Positions 45,174 to 54,650 of a stretch of DNA of 64,000 nt are shown here, one piece after another. The notes under the pieces are model-generated. The model was given only the letters and a program-made list of their open reading frames with translations. It did not search any database and had not been told where the DNA came from. The translations under genes were made by a program, and so were the position numbers. The stretch comes from Flavobacterium gelatinilyticum (GTDB lineage: Bacteria; Bacteroidota; Bacteroidia; Flavobacteriales; Flavobacteriaceae), in assembly GCF_027111295.1 (NCBI RefSeq), contig NZ_CP114287.1, positions 806,001 through 870,000 on the forward strand. Direction: 5' to 3'. The stretch's first letter is position 1, and each line of letters begins with the position of its first letter.

Positions 45174-46199
45174 CTATTTTTTAATAAGATAAAGATAATC
45201 TGTTGTATTGCCAACGTTTCGTAAGCGAATCTGCGAATTATTAAACTCGAACAATTTCCAGCTGCTGTTATTTAGTTTACTCAGTAATTCTGAGCTAAAA
45301 TTTAACTTCAATTCCTTAACGCCATACTGCAGCATATTGCATTCCCATTGGCCAGTTTCAGAAACCCCAGCTTTTGCAGCAATAACAGATTTATCACTTT
45401 TAAAAACAAAAGAATAACCATCATAAGAAGCTGTTTGATCTGAACCTTTATAAAAATAAGGAATACTCCAGGAACCATTAGTAATAACGCTTTCAAAGTC
45501 AAGCGTTGTGCCATTATTTTCCGGACAATTGTCTATGGCATATTTAATTGCATTTTCAAAGTCAGAATTATTGGTAAGCAATTTATTCAGACCATTATAA
45601 TCTACAATTGAAATGGGATATTTTAAAGAAATATACTGGCTGTCAGTCAAGTTTTTTATAAAATTAAAAAAAATCTGATCGCTTGTAATCGACACCGAAC
45701 TTACTGCTTGATTTGCACTGTTGTAAACATCAATCGTAATGGGATAATTGATATTTAATCCGTTGATTTTCGATAAAAGATCGGGATAAAGATTCCAGTA
45801 ATCAATCAAATCATCAAAATCACTCTGATTAGGAATAAATTTTTCGATGTAATTATAATACACCATCGTTACCGGAAAATTTATTTTCACGATATCATCA
45901 TCAGTATCGCTGGCATTAATAGTATCCCATACTTTTTGGTAATCGGCAGTAGAATTAAGTGCAATCTGTGTGTTATTTACTGTAACCGTGTATGGAAATT
46001 TTAAGGCACAATAGCTTGATCCGTCAATTATATTGTCTTGTACAGTAGGAACCATGGCTACTCGCTGCAGATAAGAAGTAAGCGGAGAAACCTTCGTTAC
46101 CGTATCTTGATTATTAGAGCTTTGCTCGTTAATTTCATCTTGACAAGATCCTAAAAAAAGAAAAGGTACCAGTAATAAATATTTTCTTAGAGACAGCAT
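45174..46199 (-). CDS. Lipoprotein with internal repeats, next to sigma/FecR genes
   Basis: 341 residues. The signal LLVPFLFLGSC ends in a lipobox. The mature part has four related units of about 45-60 residues, each with a strand like LKFPYTVTVNN, INFPVTMVYYN, INYPITIDVYN or LKYPISIVDYN, followed by a D/N-rich helix. The C-terminal 80 residues form another beta domain. It is divergent from the ECF sigma gene with about 195 bases between. It could be a surface ligand-binding or structural lipoprotein; I recognise no named family. Confidence 0.7.
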   Translation of the reverse strand: MLSLRKYLLLVPFLFLGSCQDEINEQSSNNQDTVTKVSPLTSYLQRVAMVPTVQDNIIDGSSYCALKFPYTVTVNNTQIALNSTADYQKVWDTINASDTDDDIVKINFPVTMVYYNYIEKFIPNQSDFDDLIDYWNLYPDLLSKINGLNINYPITIDVYNSANQAVSSVSITSDQIFFNFIKNLTDSQYISLKYPISIVDYNGLNKLLTNNSDFENAIKYAIDNCPENNGTTLDFESVITNGSWSIPYFYKGSDQTASYDGYSFVFKSDKSVIAAKAGVSETGQWECNMLQYGVKELKLNFSSELLSKLNNSSWKLFEFNNSQIRLRNVGNTTDYLYLIKK

Positions 46200-46362
46200 A
46201 TTTTGATTTTTACAAAGGTAACAAAATTTAGAAATTGTTTTTTCTAATTAATAAATCAAGGATTTCAGTTTCCCCTTAATACTAAATTATCAAAAGCCAA
46301 TAGCATTTATTCTTAAATAAAACAATCTCATTTGGTTCTACCCTACTTAAATTAAAAACAAA

Positions 46363-46370
46363 TACTTTTG
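46363..46370 (+). promoter_or_regulatory. Promoter -7 box (TACTTTTG) of ECF sigma gene
   Basis: TACTTTTG, 24 bases before the ATG at 46394. The nearest TTG upstream (46332) is 28 bases away, more than usual. Confidence 0.5.
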
Positions 46371-46393
46371 CATTTTCCAAACCACAAACCTAA

Positions 46394-46909
46394 ATGCCAA
46401 ACAAGCCCGAATCAAACACTTGTGACGAAATAATTTTTTCGTCTTTTTTCAAAAGCCAGATCAAAGCACTACGTAATTTCCTTTTTTACAAATTCGGCGA
46501 TATGCAAAAGGCCGAAGATGCAGCGCAGGAAGCTTTTTTAAAACTTTGGCAGAATTGTTCTTCGGTTCCGCTCGAAAAGGCAAAATCTTATGTGTACACC
46601 ATTGCAAAAAATAGCAGCCTGAATGAAATCGCTCATCAAAAAGTGGTACTCAAATACGAAAACGATTTTACAGGTTTGGATAAAACCAATCAGACTCCTG
46701 AATATATTTTGGAAGAAAAACAATTTCAGAACAAACTTTTAAAAGCAATCGAAAATTTAAACGAGAAACAACGTGTTGCTTTCTTAATGCACAGAATTGA
46801 CGGAAAAAAATACAGCGAAATTGCCGAAGATCTAAATATCAGCGTAAAAGCGGTAGAAAAACGCATTCATCTAGCTTTGTTACGCTTACGTAAAGAAATT
46901 GATCTCTAA
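46394..46909 (+). CDS. ECF RNA polymerase sigma factor (FecI type)
   Basis: 171 residues. Sigma region 2 (NFLFYKFGDMQKAEDAAQEA, FLKLWQ) and region 4 (LNEKQRVAFLMHRIDGKKYSE, SVKAVEKRIHLALLRL) are both clear. It is followed after 51 bases by a FecR gene and then a TonB-dependent receptor, the cell-surface signalling set, in which ligand binding at the receptor is relayed by FecR to free the sigma factor. The sigma factor should transcribe 47860 onward. Confidence 0.93.
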   Translation: MPNKPESNTCDEIIFSSFFKSQIKALRNFLFYKFGDMQKAEDAAQEAFLKLWQNCSSVPLEKAKSYVYTIAKNSSLNEIAHQKVVLKYENDFTGLDKTNQTPEYILEEKQFQNKLLKAIENLNEKQRVAFLMHRIDGKKYSEIAEDLNISVKAVEKRIHLALLRLRKEIDL

Positions 46910-46960
46910 AAAGTAGGGTAAATTTAGTCCTAACTGTTTTAATAACATAATACCGGTACA

Positions 46961-47860
46961 ATGAAAAAGAATCACTTACTGGCCAAATGGCTTAACGATG
47001 ATTTGACTGAAGAAGAATTAGCTGCTTTTAAAGCCAGTCCAGATTTTGAAAAATATCAAAGAATTAAAAATTATACAGATCATTTAACAGTGGATGATTT
47101 GGACGAAAATGCTATGCTGGCTTCTATTTTGAAACAGAAAAAAGAAGTTCCAAAAGTAATTCCGTTATACAAAACAGGGTTGTTCCGTGCGGCGGCGATT
47201 TTTATTCTGGCTCTCGGAATTACACTTGCTTTTAATATGCTGGTCCCTCAGACTGAAACAGCGGGTTTTGCAGAAAAAAACGCTTTTTCTCTGCCTGATA
47301 ATTCTGAAGTGGTTCTAAACTCCGGTTCTGAAATTCAATATAAAAAATGGAACTGGAACCAAAACAGACATCTCGAACTACAAGGAGAAGCTTATTTTAA
47401 AGCAGCAAAAGGAAAACGTTTTGAAGTAGAAACCAAACTGGGAAAAGTAACCGTTTTAGGAACACAGTTTAATGTTAAGGTTAGAAAAAACAGGTTTGAT
47501 GTTGTTTGTTATGAAGGGCGTGTAAAAGTGAATTATGCAGACAAACAAATTCTTTTGACCCATGGTCAGGCTGTAAGTTTTCAGAATGGAAATCAAATTC
47601 AAATGGAAACCAATTCGCTAAAACCGGAATGGATTGACCATCAGATCAGTTTTTACAAAGAAAACATCAGAACTATTTTGGATGAAGTTGAAAGACAGTA
47701 TAACATTAGTATTGAGCTGAAAACTAAAGACACAACCTCTTTATTTACAGGAAAATTACCTGCTGAAAATCTCGATACTGCATTGCAGATTCTAAGTACA
47801 ACCTATAACTTGAAAATTCAAAAAATCTCGAACCATAAAATAATTATCGACGCAAAATAA
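46961..47860 (+). CDS. FecR-family anti-sigma factor
   Basis: 299 residues. Short cytoplasmic part (LLAKWLNDDLTEEELAAF), a TM helix at about 72-90 (FRAAAIFILALGITLAFNM), the FecR domain (SLPDNSEVVLNSGSEI, LQGEAYFKAAKGKRFEV, VLGTQFNVK) and a C-terminal DUF4974 domain ending KIQKISNHKIIIDAK. The stop shares a base with the ATG of the receptor gene (TAATG), so they are coupled. Confidence 0.94.
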   Translation: MKKNHLLAKWLNDDLTEEELAAFKASPDFEKYQRIKNYTDHLTVDDLDENAMLASILKQKKEVPKVIPLYKTGLFRAAAIFILALGITLAFNMLVPQTETAGFAEKNAFSLPDNSEVVLNSGSEIQYKKWNWNQNRHLELQGEAYFKAAKGKRFEVETKLGKVTVLGTQFNVKVRKNRFDVVCYEGRVKVNYADKQILLTHGQAVSFQNGNQIQMETNSLKPEWIDHQISFYKENIRTILDEVERQYNISIELKTKDTTSLFTGKLPAENLDTALQILSTTYNLKIQKISNHKIIIDAK

Positions 47861-50394
47861 TGCTGCGCCCAAAGCAATACCGTTTTTTGTTTTGCATTTT
47901 TTTCTATGTCCTAAATTTATTGGGACAAGAGAAAGGAAAAGCTGTGCCCTTCAGTAAAATTATTATTGATATTGAACAACAACATCACATAAGTTTTAAT
48001 TATCTCGAAGATAATGTGACAGGACTAAAATTAAGTCCACCAAACAAATCACTTTCTCTGGAACAAAAACTCCGCTATCTTTCTCAAAACACTGATTTGT
48101 CATTTGAAAACATTGACAACAAATTCATCAATGTCTATAAAAGGAAAGACAAAACCCCAATAATCTGCGGATATGTTTTTTCTTCATTAGACAAAAAACC
48201 TATTGAGGGAGCCAATCTCAATTTAGCTGGAAAAATTTATGCTTCAACTAATTCAGACGGTTATTTTGAATTTGAGAAAACCGATAAAAACTCGCTTGTA
48301 ATAAGTCATGTGGGATTTTGTTCCAAAAGAATTTCAATTGGGAATACTGATTCAAAAAACTGCCTGAAATTACTCTTGGAACCAGAAGTTACAGAATTAA
48401 AAGAAATCAAAGCCGGATCTATTCTTGCTTCCGGTATTTCTAAAAATACAGACGGATCATTTGAAATAAAACCTAAGAAATTTGGTATTCTTCCGGGACT
48501 TATTGAACCAGATGCTTTGCAAGCCATGCAGCAGATTCCGGGGGTAAACAGCATCGATGAAAGCGTTTCAAGCATTAACGTACGCGGCGGAACACATGAT
48601 CAGAATTTGTTTTTATGGAACGGAATCCGAATGTTTCAAACTGGTCATTTTTTCGGTTTGATTTCTGTCTTTAATCCAAATTTGGCACACACGATTTCGA
48701 TTTACAAAAATGGAAGTTCTGCTTTTTTTGGCGAAAGTGTATCGAGTGTGGTTGCTATTTCCAGCACTCCTCAAACAGAAGAAAAAAACAGTTTCAGCGC
48801 GGGAATCAATATGATCAATGCCGATGTTTATGGAAAATACAATCTTTCTAAAAAGAGTTTTATCGAAATCTCTGCCCGAAAATCGATTACTGATTTTGTA
48901 GAAACACCTACTTATAAAGAATATTTCAATAAAGTATTTCAAAATACCACTATTACTGACTTCAATCAAAAACAGAATGTCGATTATCGAAGCGACAAGA
49001 AATTTGGTTTTTATGATGCTACTTTCAAATATTTCCAAAAAATAGGAGCCAAAGATCAGCTCATACTTGATTTGATAACGATACAGGACAATCTGGAAGT
49101 TTTCCAGAGCGCAACAGTTTACAATATTTTAAGATCTGAAAACAGCAATTTACGTCAACAGAACTACGGTGGTAATTTATCATGGAAAAGAAACTGGAAC
49201 AGCTTTAATACAACAAAAATCAACATTTACAATTCTTCCTATGAACTTCTGGGGAATCAGGAAAACAGTATCGGAAATCAGATTGCAATTCAGGAAAATA
49301 CCGTTAACAATAACGGAATCAATTTAGAAAATCAACATGTTCTGAATTCTAAATTTGTTCTAAGTGACGGTTATCAATTTAATGAAATCGGTATTACCAA
49401 TTTAGAACGTGTAAACAATCCTGAATTTTATCGTAAAGTAAAAGATGTCCTAAGAACACACGCTTTAATTTTTGAAGGAAAATATAATGATACGATCAGC
49501 AGATTATATTTTAAAGCCGGAGCACGAATTAATTATATTGAAAAATTTCAAAAATGCATTGTTGAACCGCGGGTTCAGTTTAATTATGGTATCAACAAAA
49601 ACCTCAATCTTGAATTGTTAGGAGAACTCAAAAGCCAAAATTCGCAGCAGATTATCGATTTGCAGAAAGATTATTTCGGAATCGAAAAAAGACGTTGGAT
49701 TGTATCTAATAATACAACAGTTCCCATTCAGAGAAGCAGACAGCTGTCTTTAAGTTTATTCTACAAAAAGAATGACTGGCTTTTGGATATCGAGAATTTT
49801 TATAAAAGAGTAAACGGCATTATCACTGCGAGTCAGGGTTTTCAGAATCAGTTAGAATTTGTACGAACAACGGGAGATTATGAAGTATTAGGAACAGAAA
49901 TTCTAATTCAGAAAAAACTGCATCACTTTCTGACCTGGCTGAGTTATACTTTTAATGATAACAACTATGATTTTCCTAATTATGAATTTCAAAGATTTCC
50001 AAACAATTTTGAGTTATCTCACACGCTTTCATGGGCGGTAATGTACGAGAAAAACAATTTCAAAATTGCTTTGGGAACCAGATGGTCTTCCGGAAGGCCT
50101 AAAACCTCTACAGACAATTCCAGTATAAATCCTTCAGACCCAGTTTTGGTTTACAACAGACCTAACAATACCAATCTTCATGTTTTTTCGCAGGTTAACC
50201 TTTCTTCAACATACAAATGGGAAACAGCTAAAGGGATTGAATACAAAATAGGATTATCTATTTTGAATATCTTAAATCGAAAAAACGAAATAGGCGAATA
50301 TTACCGAATTAGCTCGCTAACCAATTCTATTGAAGAAGTTGAAACTTTTGCACTGCAAAGAACTCCAAATGTGAGTTTTAGAGTTTCTTTATAA
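47860..50394 (+). CDS. TonB-dependent receptor with STN and carboxypeptidase-regulatory-like domains
   Basis: 844 residues. After a signal peptide an STN domain (about 30-90) of the kind that touches FecR is visible: IEQQHHISFNYLEDNVTGL and LRYLSQNTDLSF. A carboxypeptidase-like regulatory domain follows (ICGYVFSSLDKKPIEGANL), then a plug (DALQAMQQIPGV, SSINVRGGTHDQNLFLWNG) and the 22-strand barrel ending VSFRVSL with terminal aromatic-like strand. It is an outer-membrane importer; the STN makes it the signal-transducing receptor of this set. The ligand is unknown: there is no SusD partner, so sugars are less likely. Confidence 0.93.
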   Translation: MLRPKQYRFLFCIFFYVLNLLGQEKGKAVPFSKIIIDIEQQHHISFNYLEDNVTGLKLSPPNKSLSLEQKLRYLSQNTDLSFENIDNKFINVYKRKDKTPIICGYVFSSLDKKPIEGANLNLAGKIYASTNSDGYFEFEKTDKNSLVISHVGFCSKRISIGNTDSKNCLKLLLEPEVTELKEIKAGSILASGISKNTDGSFEIKPKKFGILPGLIEPDALQAMQQIPGVNSIDESVSSINVRGGTHDQNLFLWNGIRMFQTGHFFGLISVFNPNLAHTISIYKNGSSAFFGESVSSVVAISSTPQTEEKNSFSAGINMINADVYGKYNLSKKSFIEISARKSITDFVETPTYKEYFNKVFQNTTITDFNQKQNVDYRSDKKFGFYDATFKYFQKIGAKDQLILDLITIQDNLEVFQSATVYNILRSENSNLRQQNYGGNLSWKRNWNSFNTTKINIYNSSYELLGNQENSIGNQIAIQENTVNNNGINLENQHVLNSKFVLSDGYQFNEIGITNLERVNNPEFYRKVKDVLRTHALIFEGKYNDTISRLYFKAGARINYIEKFQKCIVEPRVQFNYGINKNLNLELLGELKSQNSQQIIDLQKDYFGIEKRRWIVSNNTTVPIQRSRQLSLSLFYKKNDWLLDIENFYKRVNGIITASQGFQNQLEFVRTTGDYEVLGTEILIQKKLHHFLTWLSYTFNDNNYDFPNYEFQRFPNNFELSHTLSWAVMYEKNNFKIALGTRWSSGRPKTSTDNSSINPSDPVLVYNRPNNTNLHVFSQVNLSSTYKWETAKGIEYKIGLSILNILNRKNEIGEYYRISSLTNSIEEVETFALQRTPNVSFRVSL

Positions 50395-50524
50395 ACTGCA
50401 CCATACAAACATAAAAAAGTGTTTGTATCCTTTTTTATTTTTTTCCTGATAAAATCACATTTTTTTGGTAGGGTAATCTGCATGATACCTGTTTTACTAT
50501 TAAACCCATCAAAAAAAATTGAAA

Positions 50525-50929
50525 ATGAAAAGAAAAAAAGCAGTCACACTCCTTGCCGTTTTGCTTCTGATCGTTTCGGGAGGTATCTATTTGTATTACG
50601 GTTTTCTTTTTAAAGAAGCCCGTAACATCGCAGCAGAAAATCCGGAAACCAGCATAACGGCAGCGGCACTAATTGAGGATTACAATTCCGATCCTAAAAA
50701 AGCAGATTTAAAATACCTTAACAAAACTATCGAGGTAACAGGTAAAGTAACCAAAGAAACAGATTCTGTTATGATACTTGAAAATACTGTTTTCTGCCTT
50801 TTTACTCAAAAAACCAAACACAATCTCCTAAGTTCTAATGCAGTCATTAAAGGAAAATGCATTGGTTATGACGAGCTATTTCAGGAAATCAAATTAGACC
50901 AGTGTACGATTAAAAATCCAAACAATTAA
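50525..50929 (+). CDS. OB-fold (tRNA_anti-like) protein
   Basis: Start at ATG 50525 (MKRKKAVTLLAVLLL), which begins a membrane helix or signal anchor; a TTG two codons upstream is not needed. The domain LIEDYNSDPKKADLKYLNKT then IEVTGKVTKETDSVMIL is the small OB-fold often called tRNA_anti-like, found anchored in the periplasm of Bacteroidota. The same gene order with DUF5777, cytochrome c and YceI after it is a familiar set. Molecular role unknown. Confidence 0.85.
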   Translation: MKRKKAVTLLAVLLLIVSGGIYLYYGFLFKEARNIAAENPETSITAAALIEDYNSDPKKADLKYLNKTIEVTGKVTKETDSVMILENTVFCLFTQKTKHNLLSSNAVIKGKCIGYDELFQEIKLDQCTIKNPNN

Positions 50930-50935
50930 CCATTT

Positions 50936-51778
50936 ATGAAAAAACTCTTAATCCCTTTTTGCTTCTTTATGGCCACTATGGCTTATTCGCAGGACGATTT
51001 ACTCAAAAGCCTTGATTCTACGCAGGTAGATGCCAATTACTCTACAGCAACTTTTAAAGCCTTGCAGCTGGTAACCTTACAAACAACAAAAATGCCCGCA
51101 AAAAAGGAATTTTACTTTGTTGTTTCGCATCGTTTTGGTACTGTAAAAGATGGTCTTGACAGCTTCTTTGGTCTGGATAATGCTACTACAAAACTGGGCG
51201 GTATTTATGGAATTACAGATTGGCTTTCTGCCAGTCTTTCAAGACATACTTTAAACAAAATGTATGAAACAGGTTTAAAATACCGATTGGTCAGACAATA
51301 CGATCATTTTCCTGTAGATATTGTGGGATATAGCGTTGCCGATATTAATACTTTTTTAGAAAAAGATCAATATCCGGGTTTAGAATTTAAACATCGCGTG
51401 ACTTTCGTACAGCAAGTATTGATTTCAAGAAAATTCAGCGAAAAATTCTCACTTGAATTAGTGCCTTCGTTTATACACAAAAATCTTTACAATCCTGAAA
51501 TTGAAAGAGATAATCAGTTTTCTTTCGGAGGAGGCGGACGCTATAAAATCACTAAAAGATTGTCTGTAAACTTAGAGTACATGCACAATTTTGATAAACC
51601 TGATTTTTACAAAAACCCTTTGTCAGTGGGTCTTGACATAGAAACTGGCGGACACGTTTTCCAGCTTATTTTCACTAATTCACAATCAATGAGCGAAAGC
51701 GGATACATTACTAATGCATCTGGAGACTGGGGCAAAGGTGACTTCTTCTTCGGATTTAACTTATACAGAGTATTTTAA
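50936..51778 (+). CDS. DUF5777-family beta-barrel protein
   Basis: 280 residues with a signal peptide (ATMAYSQ end). FKALQLVTLQTTKMPAKKEF, VVSHRFGTVKDG and FFGLDNATTKLGGIYGI are the DUF5777 signatures. Alternating strands suggest an outer-membrane barrel. It is 7 bases after the OB-fold gene. Function unknown, but it co-occurs with cytochrome c and YceI genes. Confidence 0.88.
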   Translation: MKKLLIPFCFFMATMAYSQDDLLKSLDSTQVDANYSTATFKALQLVTLQTTKMPAKKEFYFVVSHRFGTVKDGLDSFFGLDNATTKLGGIYGITDWLSASLSRHTLNKMYETGLKYRLVRQYDHFPVDIVGYSVADINTFLEKDQYPGLEFKHRVTFVQQVLISRKFSEKFSLELVPSFIHKNLYNPEIERDNQFSFGGGGRYKITKRLSVNLEYMHNFDKPDFYKNPLSVGLDIETGGHVFQLIFTNSQSMSESGYITNASGDWGKGDFFFGFNLYRVF

Positions 51779-51799
51779 TTAACCACAAAAAAACAAATT

Positions 51800-52192
51800 A
51801 TGAAAAAGGTATTAGCACTAACAATTTTAATGGCAATATTTACGAGCTGCAGTGATTCAGACACTTATCAGGAAATCGAAACACCGCCAACAACAGGAAC
51901 ACCAGATCCAGACCCAAATCCTGAGCCTGCAACTGCAGTAACCTATACTAAAAATGTAAAATCAATTATCGACGCTAATTGCATTGGCTGTCATCAAAGC
52001 GGAAGATCTGCAGGCTTCAGACCATTGACAACGTATGCTGAAGTAAAAGCTGCCGTTGAAAACGCAAACTTATTAGGCAGAATACAGCTCCAAACGGGTC
52101 AACAAGGTATTATGCCTCAAGGAGGAAGAATGTCTCAGACCAATATTGATTTGATTGTAAAATGGAACACAGACGGATTAAAAGAAAATTAA
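51800..52192 (+). CDS. Cytochrome c-like lipoprotein
   Basis: 130 residues. The signal ends in a lipobox (FTSCS); a Pro/Asp-rich spacer is followed by a monohaem domain with CIGCH haem-binding site and a distal Met in IMPQGGRM. It should be lipid-anchored in the periplasm. Together with DUF5777 and YceI it forms a recurrent set, perhaps in electron transfer to a membrane partner, which remains inference. Confidence 0.88.
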   Translation: MKKVLALTILMAIFTSCSDSDTYQEIETPPTTGTPDPDPNPEPATAVTYTKNVKSIIDANCIGCHQSGRSAGFRPLTTYAEVKAAVENANLLGRIQLQTGQQGIMPQGGRMSQTNIDLIVKWNTDGLKEN

Positions 52193-52197
52193 TTGCT

Positions 52198-52749
52198 ATG
52201 AAAAAAGTATTTTTTAGCTGCTTAATGATGTTCCTTTTGATTGGAATAAACAGTACGTCAGCACAAAAACTAATAACAAAAACCGGAAATATCAAGTTTC
52301 AGGCTTCTATGCCATCTTATGAAGAAGTTGCGGCCGAAAACAAAAGTGTTTCTGCAATATTAGATCAAACAACAGGAGATTTTGCATCTTTGGTACTTAT
52401 AAAAGGCTTCCGTTTTAAAGTGGCTTTGATGGAAGAACATTTCAATGAAAATTATATGGAATCCGAAAAGTTCTCAAAAGCTTCATTAAAAGGAAAAATA
52501 ATCGATTTTGATATTTCTAAAATTACCAATACCCCAAAAAACTTTACTCTAAAAGGAGATCTTACTATTCACGGCAAAACAAATCCCGTAACCATTACAG
52601 TAAAAATTTCAAAAGCGGCTAATGGGATCACCATTAATGGTTCATTTGAAGCAAAACCGGAAGATTACAACATTGAAATTCCAGGTTTGGTGAGAAAGAA
52701 AATTGCTGATAAAGTCAAAATTGATTACAGCTTTTTAATGACTAAATAA
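52198..52749 (+). CDS. YceI-family periplasmic protein
   Basis: Start at ATG 52198 (MKKVFFSCLMMFLLIG), a signal peptide; an upstream in-frame start would lie in the cytochrome gene. The mature part matches the YceI lipocalin-like fold: GNIKFQASMPS, MESEKFSKASLKGKI and LTIHGKTNPVTITVK. Members bind long isoprenoid chains such as ubiquinone precursors. It is the last gene of the FecR/TonB-linked series; a strong terminator follows. Confidence 0.92.
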   Translation: MKKVFFSCLMMFLLIGINSTSAQKLITKTGNIKFQASMPSYEEVAAENKSVSAILDQTTGDFASLVLIKGFRFKVALMEEHFNENYMESEKFSKASLKGKIIDFDISKITNTPKNFTLKGDLTIHGKTNPVTITVKISKAANGITINGSFEAKPEDYNIEIPGLVRKKIADKVKIDYSFLMTK

Positions 52750-52783
52750 ATGTCTTCTAAATACATCATTGGACATTTTTAAT

Positions 52784-52818
52784 AGAGGCCGGTTTCATAC
52801 TTAGCCGGCCTCTTTTTT
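52784..52818 (+). terminator. Strong terminator after YceI
   Basis: AGAGGCCGG...CCGGCCTCT with an 11-base loop and a T6 run; it closes the 46.4-52.7 kb series. Confidence 0.88.
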
Positions 52819-52841
52819 ACCACTAACCTAACCCGCTTTTT

Positions 52842-53237
52842 ATGATTTGGAAAAATTATACCGTTATAGGTGAAGATGTAGATGATGTTATGGTAATGCA
52901 AAACACCGCTTATGTCTCTTATACCATACGATTACTGTATCGGTTTTTATATGAGAACGGACTTTCCAGAGAGAAACTTAGAACACTAAATCTGGGTATT
53001 CAACAAGGAAATCATGGATTGATCTGTTATAAAAATCTAATGTTTACCGAGCCTTTTTTAGTTGAAATGAACCAGTTCAACATTGAAGATAAAATGAATT
53101 TTAAAAGTACTTTTTTCAATTCGAAGAACGAATGCTGTGCCGAAATCAACAGCGAAGTACAATGGTTTGATTCTATCAACATGAAAATTATTGCAACCCC
53201 AAAACATATTCTTCAACATTTTACAATAAAAAGCTAG
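52842..53237 (+). CDS. Hotdog-fold thioesterase-like protein
   Basis: 131 residues. MVMQNTAYVSYTIRLLYRFLYENG has the N-terminal helix and the start of the hotdog sheet, and TEPFLVEMNQFNIEDKMNF followed by SEVQWFD is the second half, as in 4HBT-type acyl-CoA thioesterases. The usual catalytic Asp near the N-terminus is not clear (VMQNTAY here). Cytoplasmic. Its own short unit after the YceI terminator. Confidence 0.7.
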   Translation: MIWKNYTVIGEDVDDVMVMQNTAYVSYTIRLLYRFLYENGLSREKLRTLNLGIQQGNHGLICYKNLMFTEPFLVEMNQFNIEDKMNFKSTFFNSKNECCAEINSEVQWFDSINMKIIATPKHILQHFTIKS

Positions 53238-53494
53238 AATTTCCTCAACAGAAACCTTATCCGTTCAGGATACTGCTAATGGAATAATCAAATTAAAAAT
53301 CTTGTAATACGACAGGAGCGGATACCTTTTGTACATTTATTTAGTGTATTTTAGCGCGGAAACCGATAACTCTTAATAATTAAAATAAACATTTTTTGGA
53401 AGATTATGTTTATGGACAGCCCGTCTCTGCCTAACAGCTGCTGACGGGTTTTATTTTATAGCAAGACATATTTTTTGTTTTGCTATAGAATTTA

Positions 53495-53864
53495 ATGCTG
53501 ATTATTTTACTTAATACTATGGAGTTTGCCTGTAAAGTTTCAGACGCAAAACTAGTTTTAATAATGGGACACCAGCACTGCCGGGCTATTAAAGGTCCAA
53601 TTGATGATGTAAAATTGGACAAATATTACCGCCATGCTTTCAAAAATAAAACCTGCCGCAGCAATGAGCCTGGATTTTAAAGGTGAAAAAACATCCCAAA
53701 ATGAAAATTTTATTAAACTTGTGTCAGAAAATAACGTAATTTACACTGTGGATCAAATTCGTAAAAAAAGCCCAATTCTTAAAGAAATGGAAGAGAAAGG
53801 AGAAATAAAAATTGCAGGTGTATTTTATAATTTGACAGATGGAACACTTGAATTTTTAAAATAA
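53495..53864 (+). pseudogene. Beta-carbonic anhydrase relic
   Basis: Two overlapping frames make one truncated protein. The first reads MEFACKVSDAKLVLIMGHQHC with the zinc-ligand H..C of beta-class enzymes, through PIDDVKL; the second reads MLSKIKPAAAM, KLVSENNVIYTVDQIRKKSP and ILKEMEEKGEIKIAGVFYNL. Removing one base (the C in TTGGACAAAT, about 53623) joins them as VKLENITAMLSK. The 5' half, with the first zinc Cys, is missing. It cannot be active. DUF2490 follows, as in known carbonic anhydrase loci. Confidence 0.82.
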
Positions 53865-53870
53865 TTATGA

Positions 53871-54650
53871 ATGGATAAAAAATTATTGGTCTTCATTTTT
53901 TTAGTCGGCAGTTTACAAGCTGCAATCGCGCAGAATAATCGTATTAATACAAACAACACCATTGGATGGTACAATTTTTTTGGGACATTTAAAATCTCAG
54001 AAAAATTTGGAATACATACAGAATACCAATGGAGAAGAAATGAAATGATTACCGAATGGCAGCAAAGCCTGCTGCGGGTTGGTATCAATTACAACTTAAA
54101 TTCAAGAGTTCAGTTCAGAGCTGGTTATGGCTGGATCGAAACCTATCCTTATGGAGAAATACCTCTCAATGGAATGGGAAGAGATTTTACAGAACATAGA
54201 ATTTTTGAAATGGTGCAGCTGAATCATAGAGAAGGAATCGTTGACCTCTCGCATAGATTCATGTTAGAACAAAGATTTGTAGGCAGATATAGTTCAATAG
54301 ATCAGACATCAGAAGACGAATTTCCGTTATTAAACAGAATTCGATATATGATCAGGGTTCAGGTGCCTTTAAAAGGAAAAGAGATTAAAGATAAAACACC
54401 GTATTTAGCTTTTTATGATGAAATTTTTATTGGATTTGGAAAAAATGTAAATATGAACGTTTTTGATCAGAACAGAATTGGAGTTCTATTAGGTTACAGG
54501 TTTAATAAAAATATAAGAATTGAAGGAGGTTACCTCAATCAAACCGTACAGCTGGGAAGACAGATAGAAGGCAGAAATGTTTTTCAAAATAATAATGGAT
54601 TTATATTGAATACCAATTTAAATTTTGACCTCAGTAAAACCAACAAATAA
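53871..54650 (+). CDS. DUF2490 outer-membrane-like protein
   Basis: 259 residues with a signal peptide (LQAAIAQ end). WYNFFGTFKISEKFGIHTEY then WRRNE, and DRNRIGVLLGYRFN in outline (FDQNRIGVLLGY), are DUF2490 signatures; alternating strands suggest a barrel. It lies seven bases after the carbonic anhydrase relic. Such genes are often found with carbonic anhydrase and SulP transporters. Function unknown. Confidence 0.85.
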   Translation: MDKKLLVFIFLVGSLQAAIAQNNRINTNNTIGWYNFFGTFKISEKFGIHTEYQWRRNEMITEWQQSLLRVGINYNLNSRVQFRAGYGWIETYPYGEIPLNGMGRDFTEHRIFEMVQLNHREGIVDLSHRFMLEQRFVGRYSSIDQTSEDEFPLLNRIRYMIRVQVPLKGKEIKDKTPYLAFYDEIFIGFGKNVNMNVFDQNRIGVLLGYRFNKNIRIEGGYLNQTVQLGRQIEGRNVFQNNNGFILNTNLNFDLSKTNK

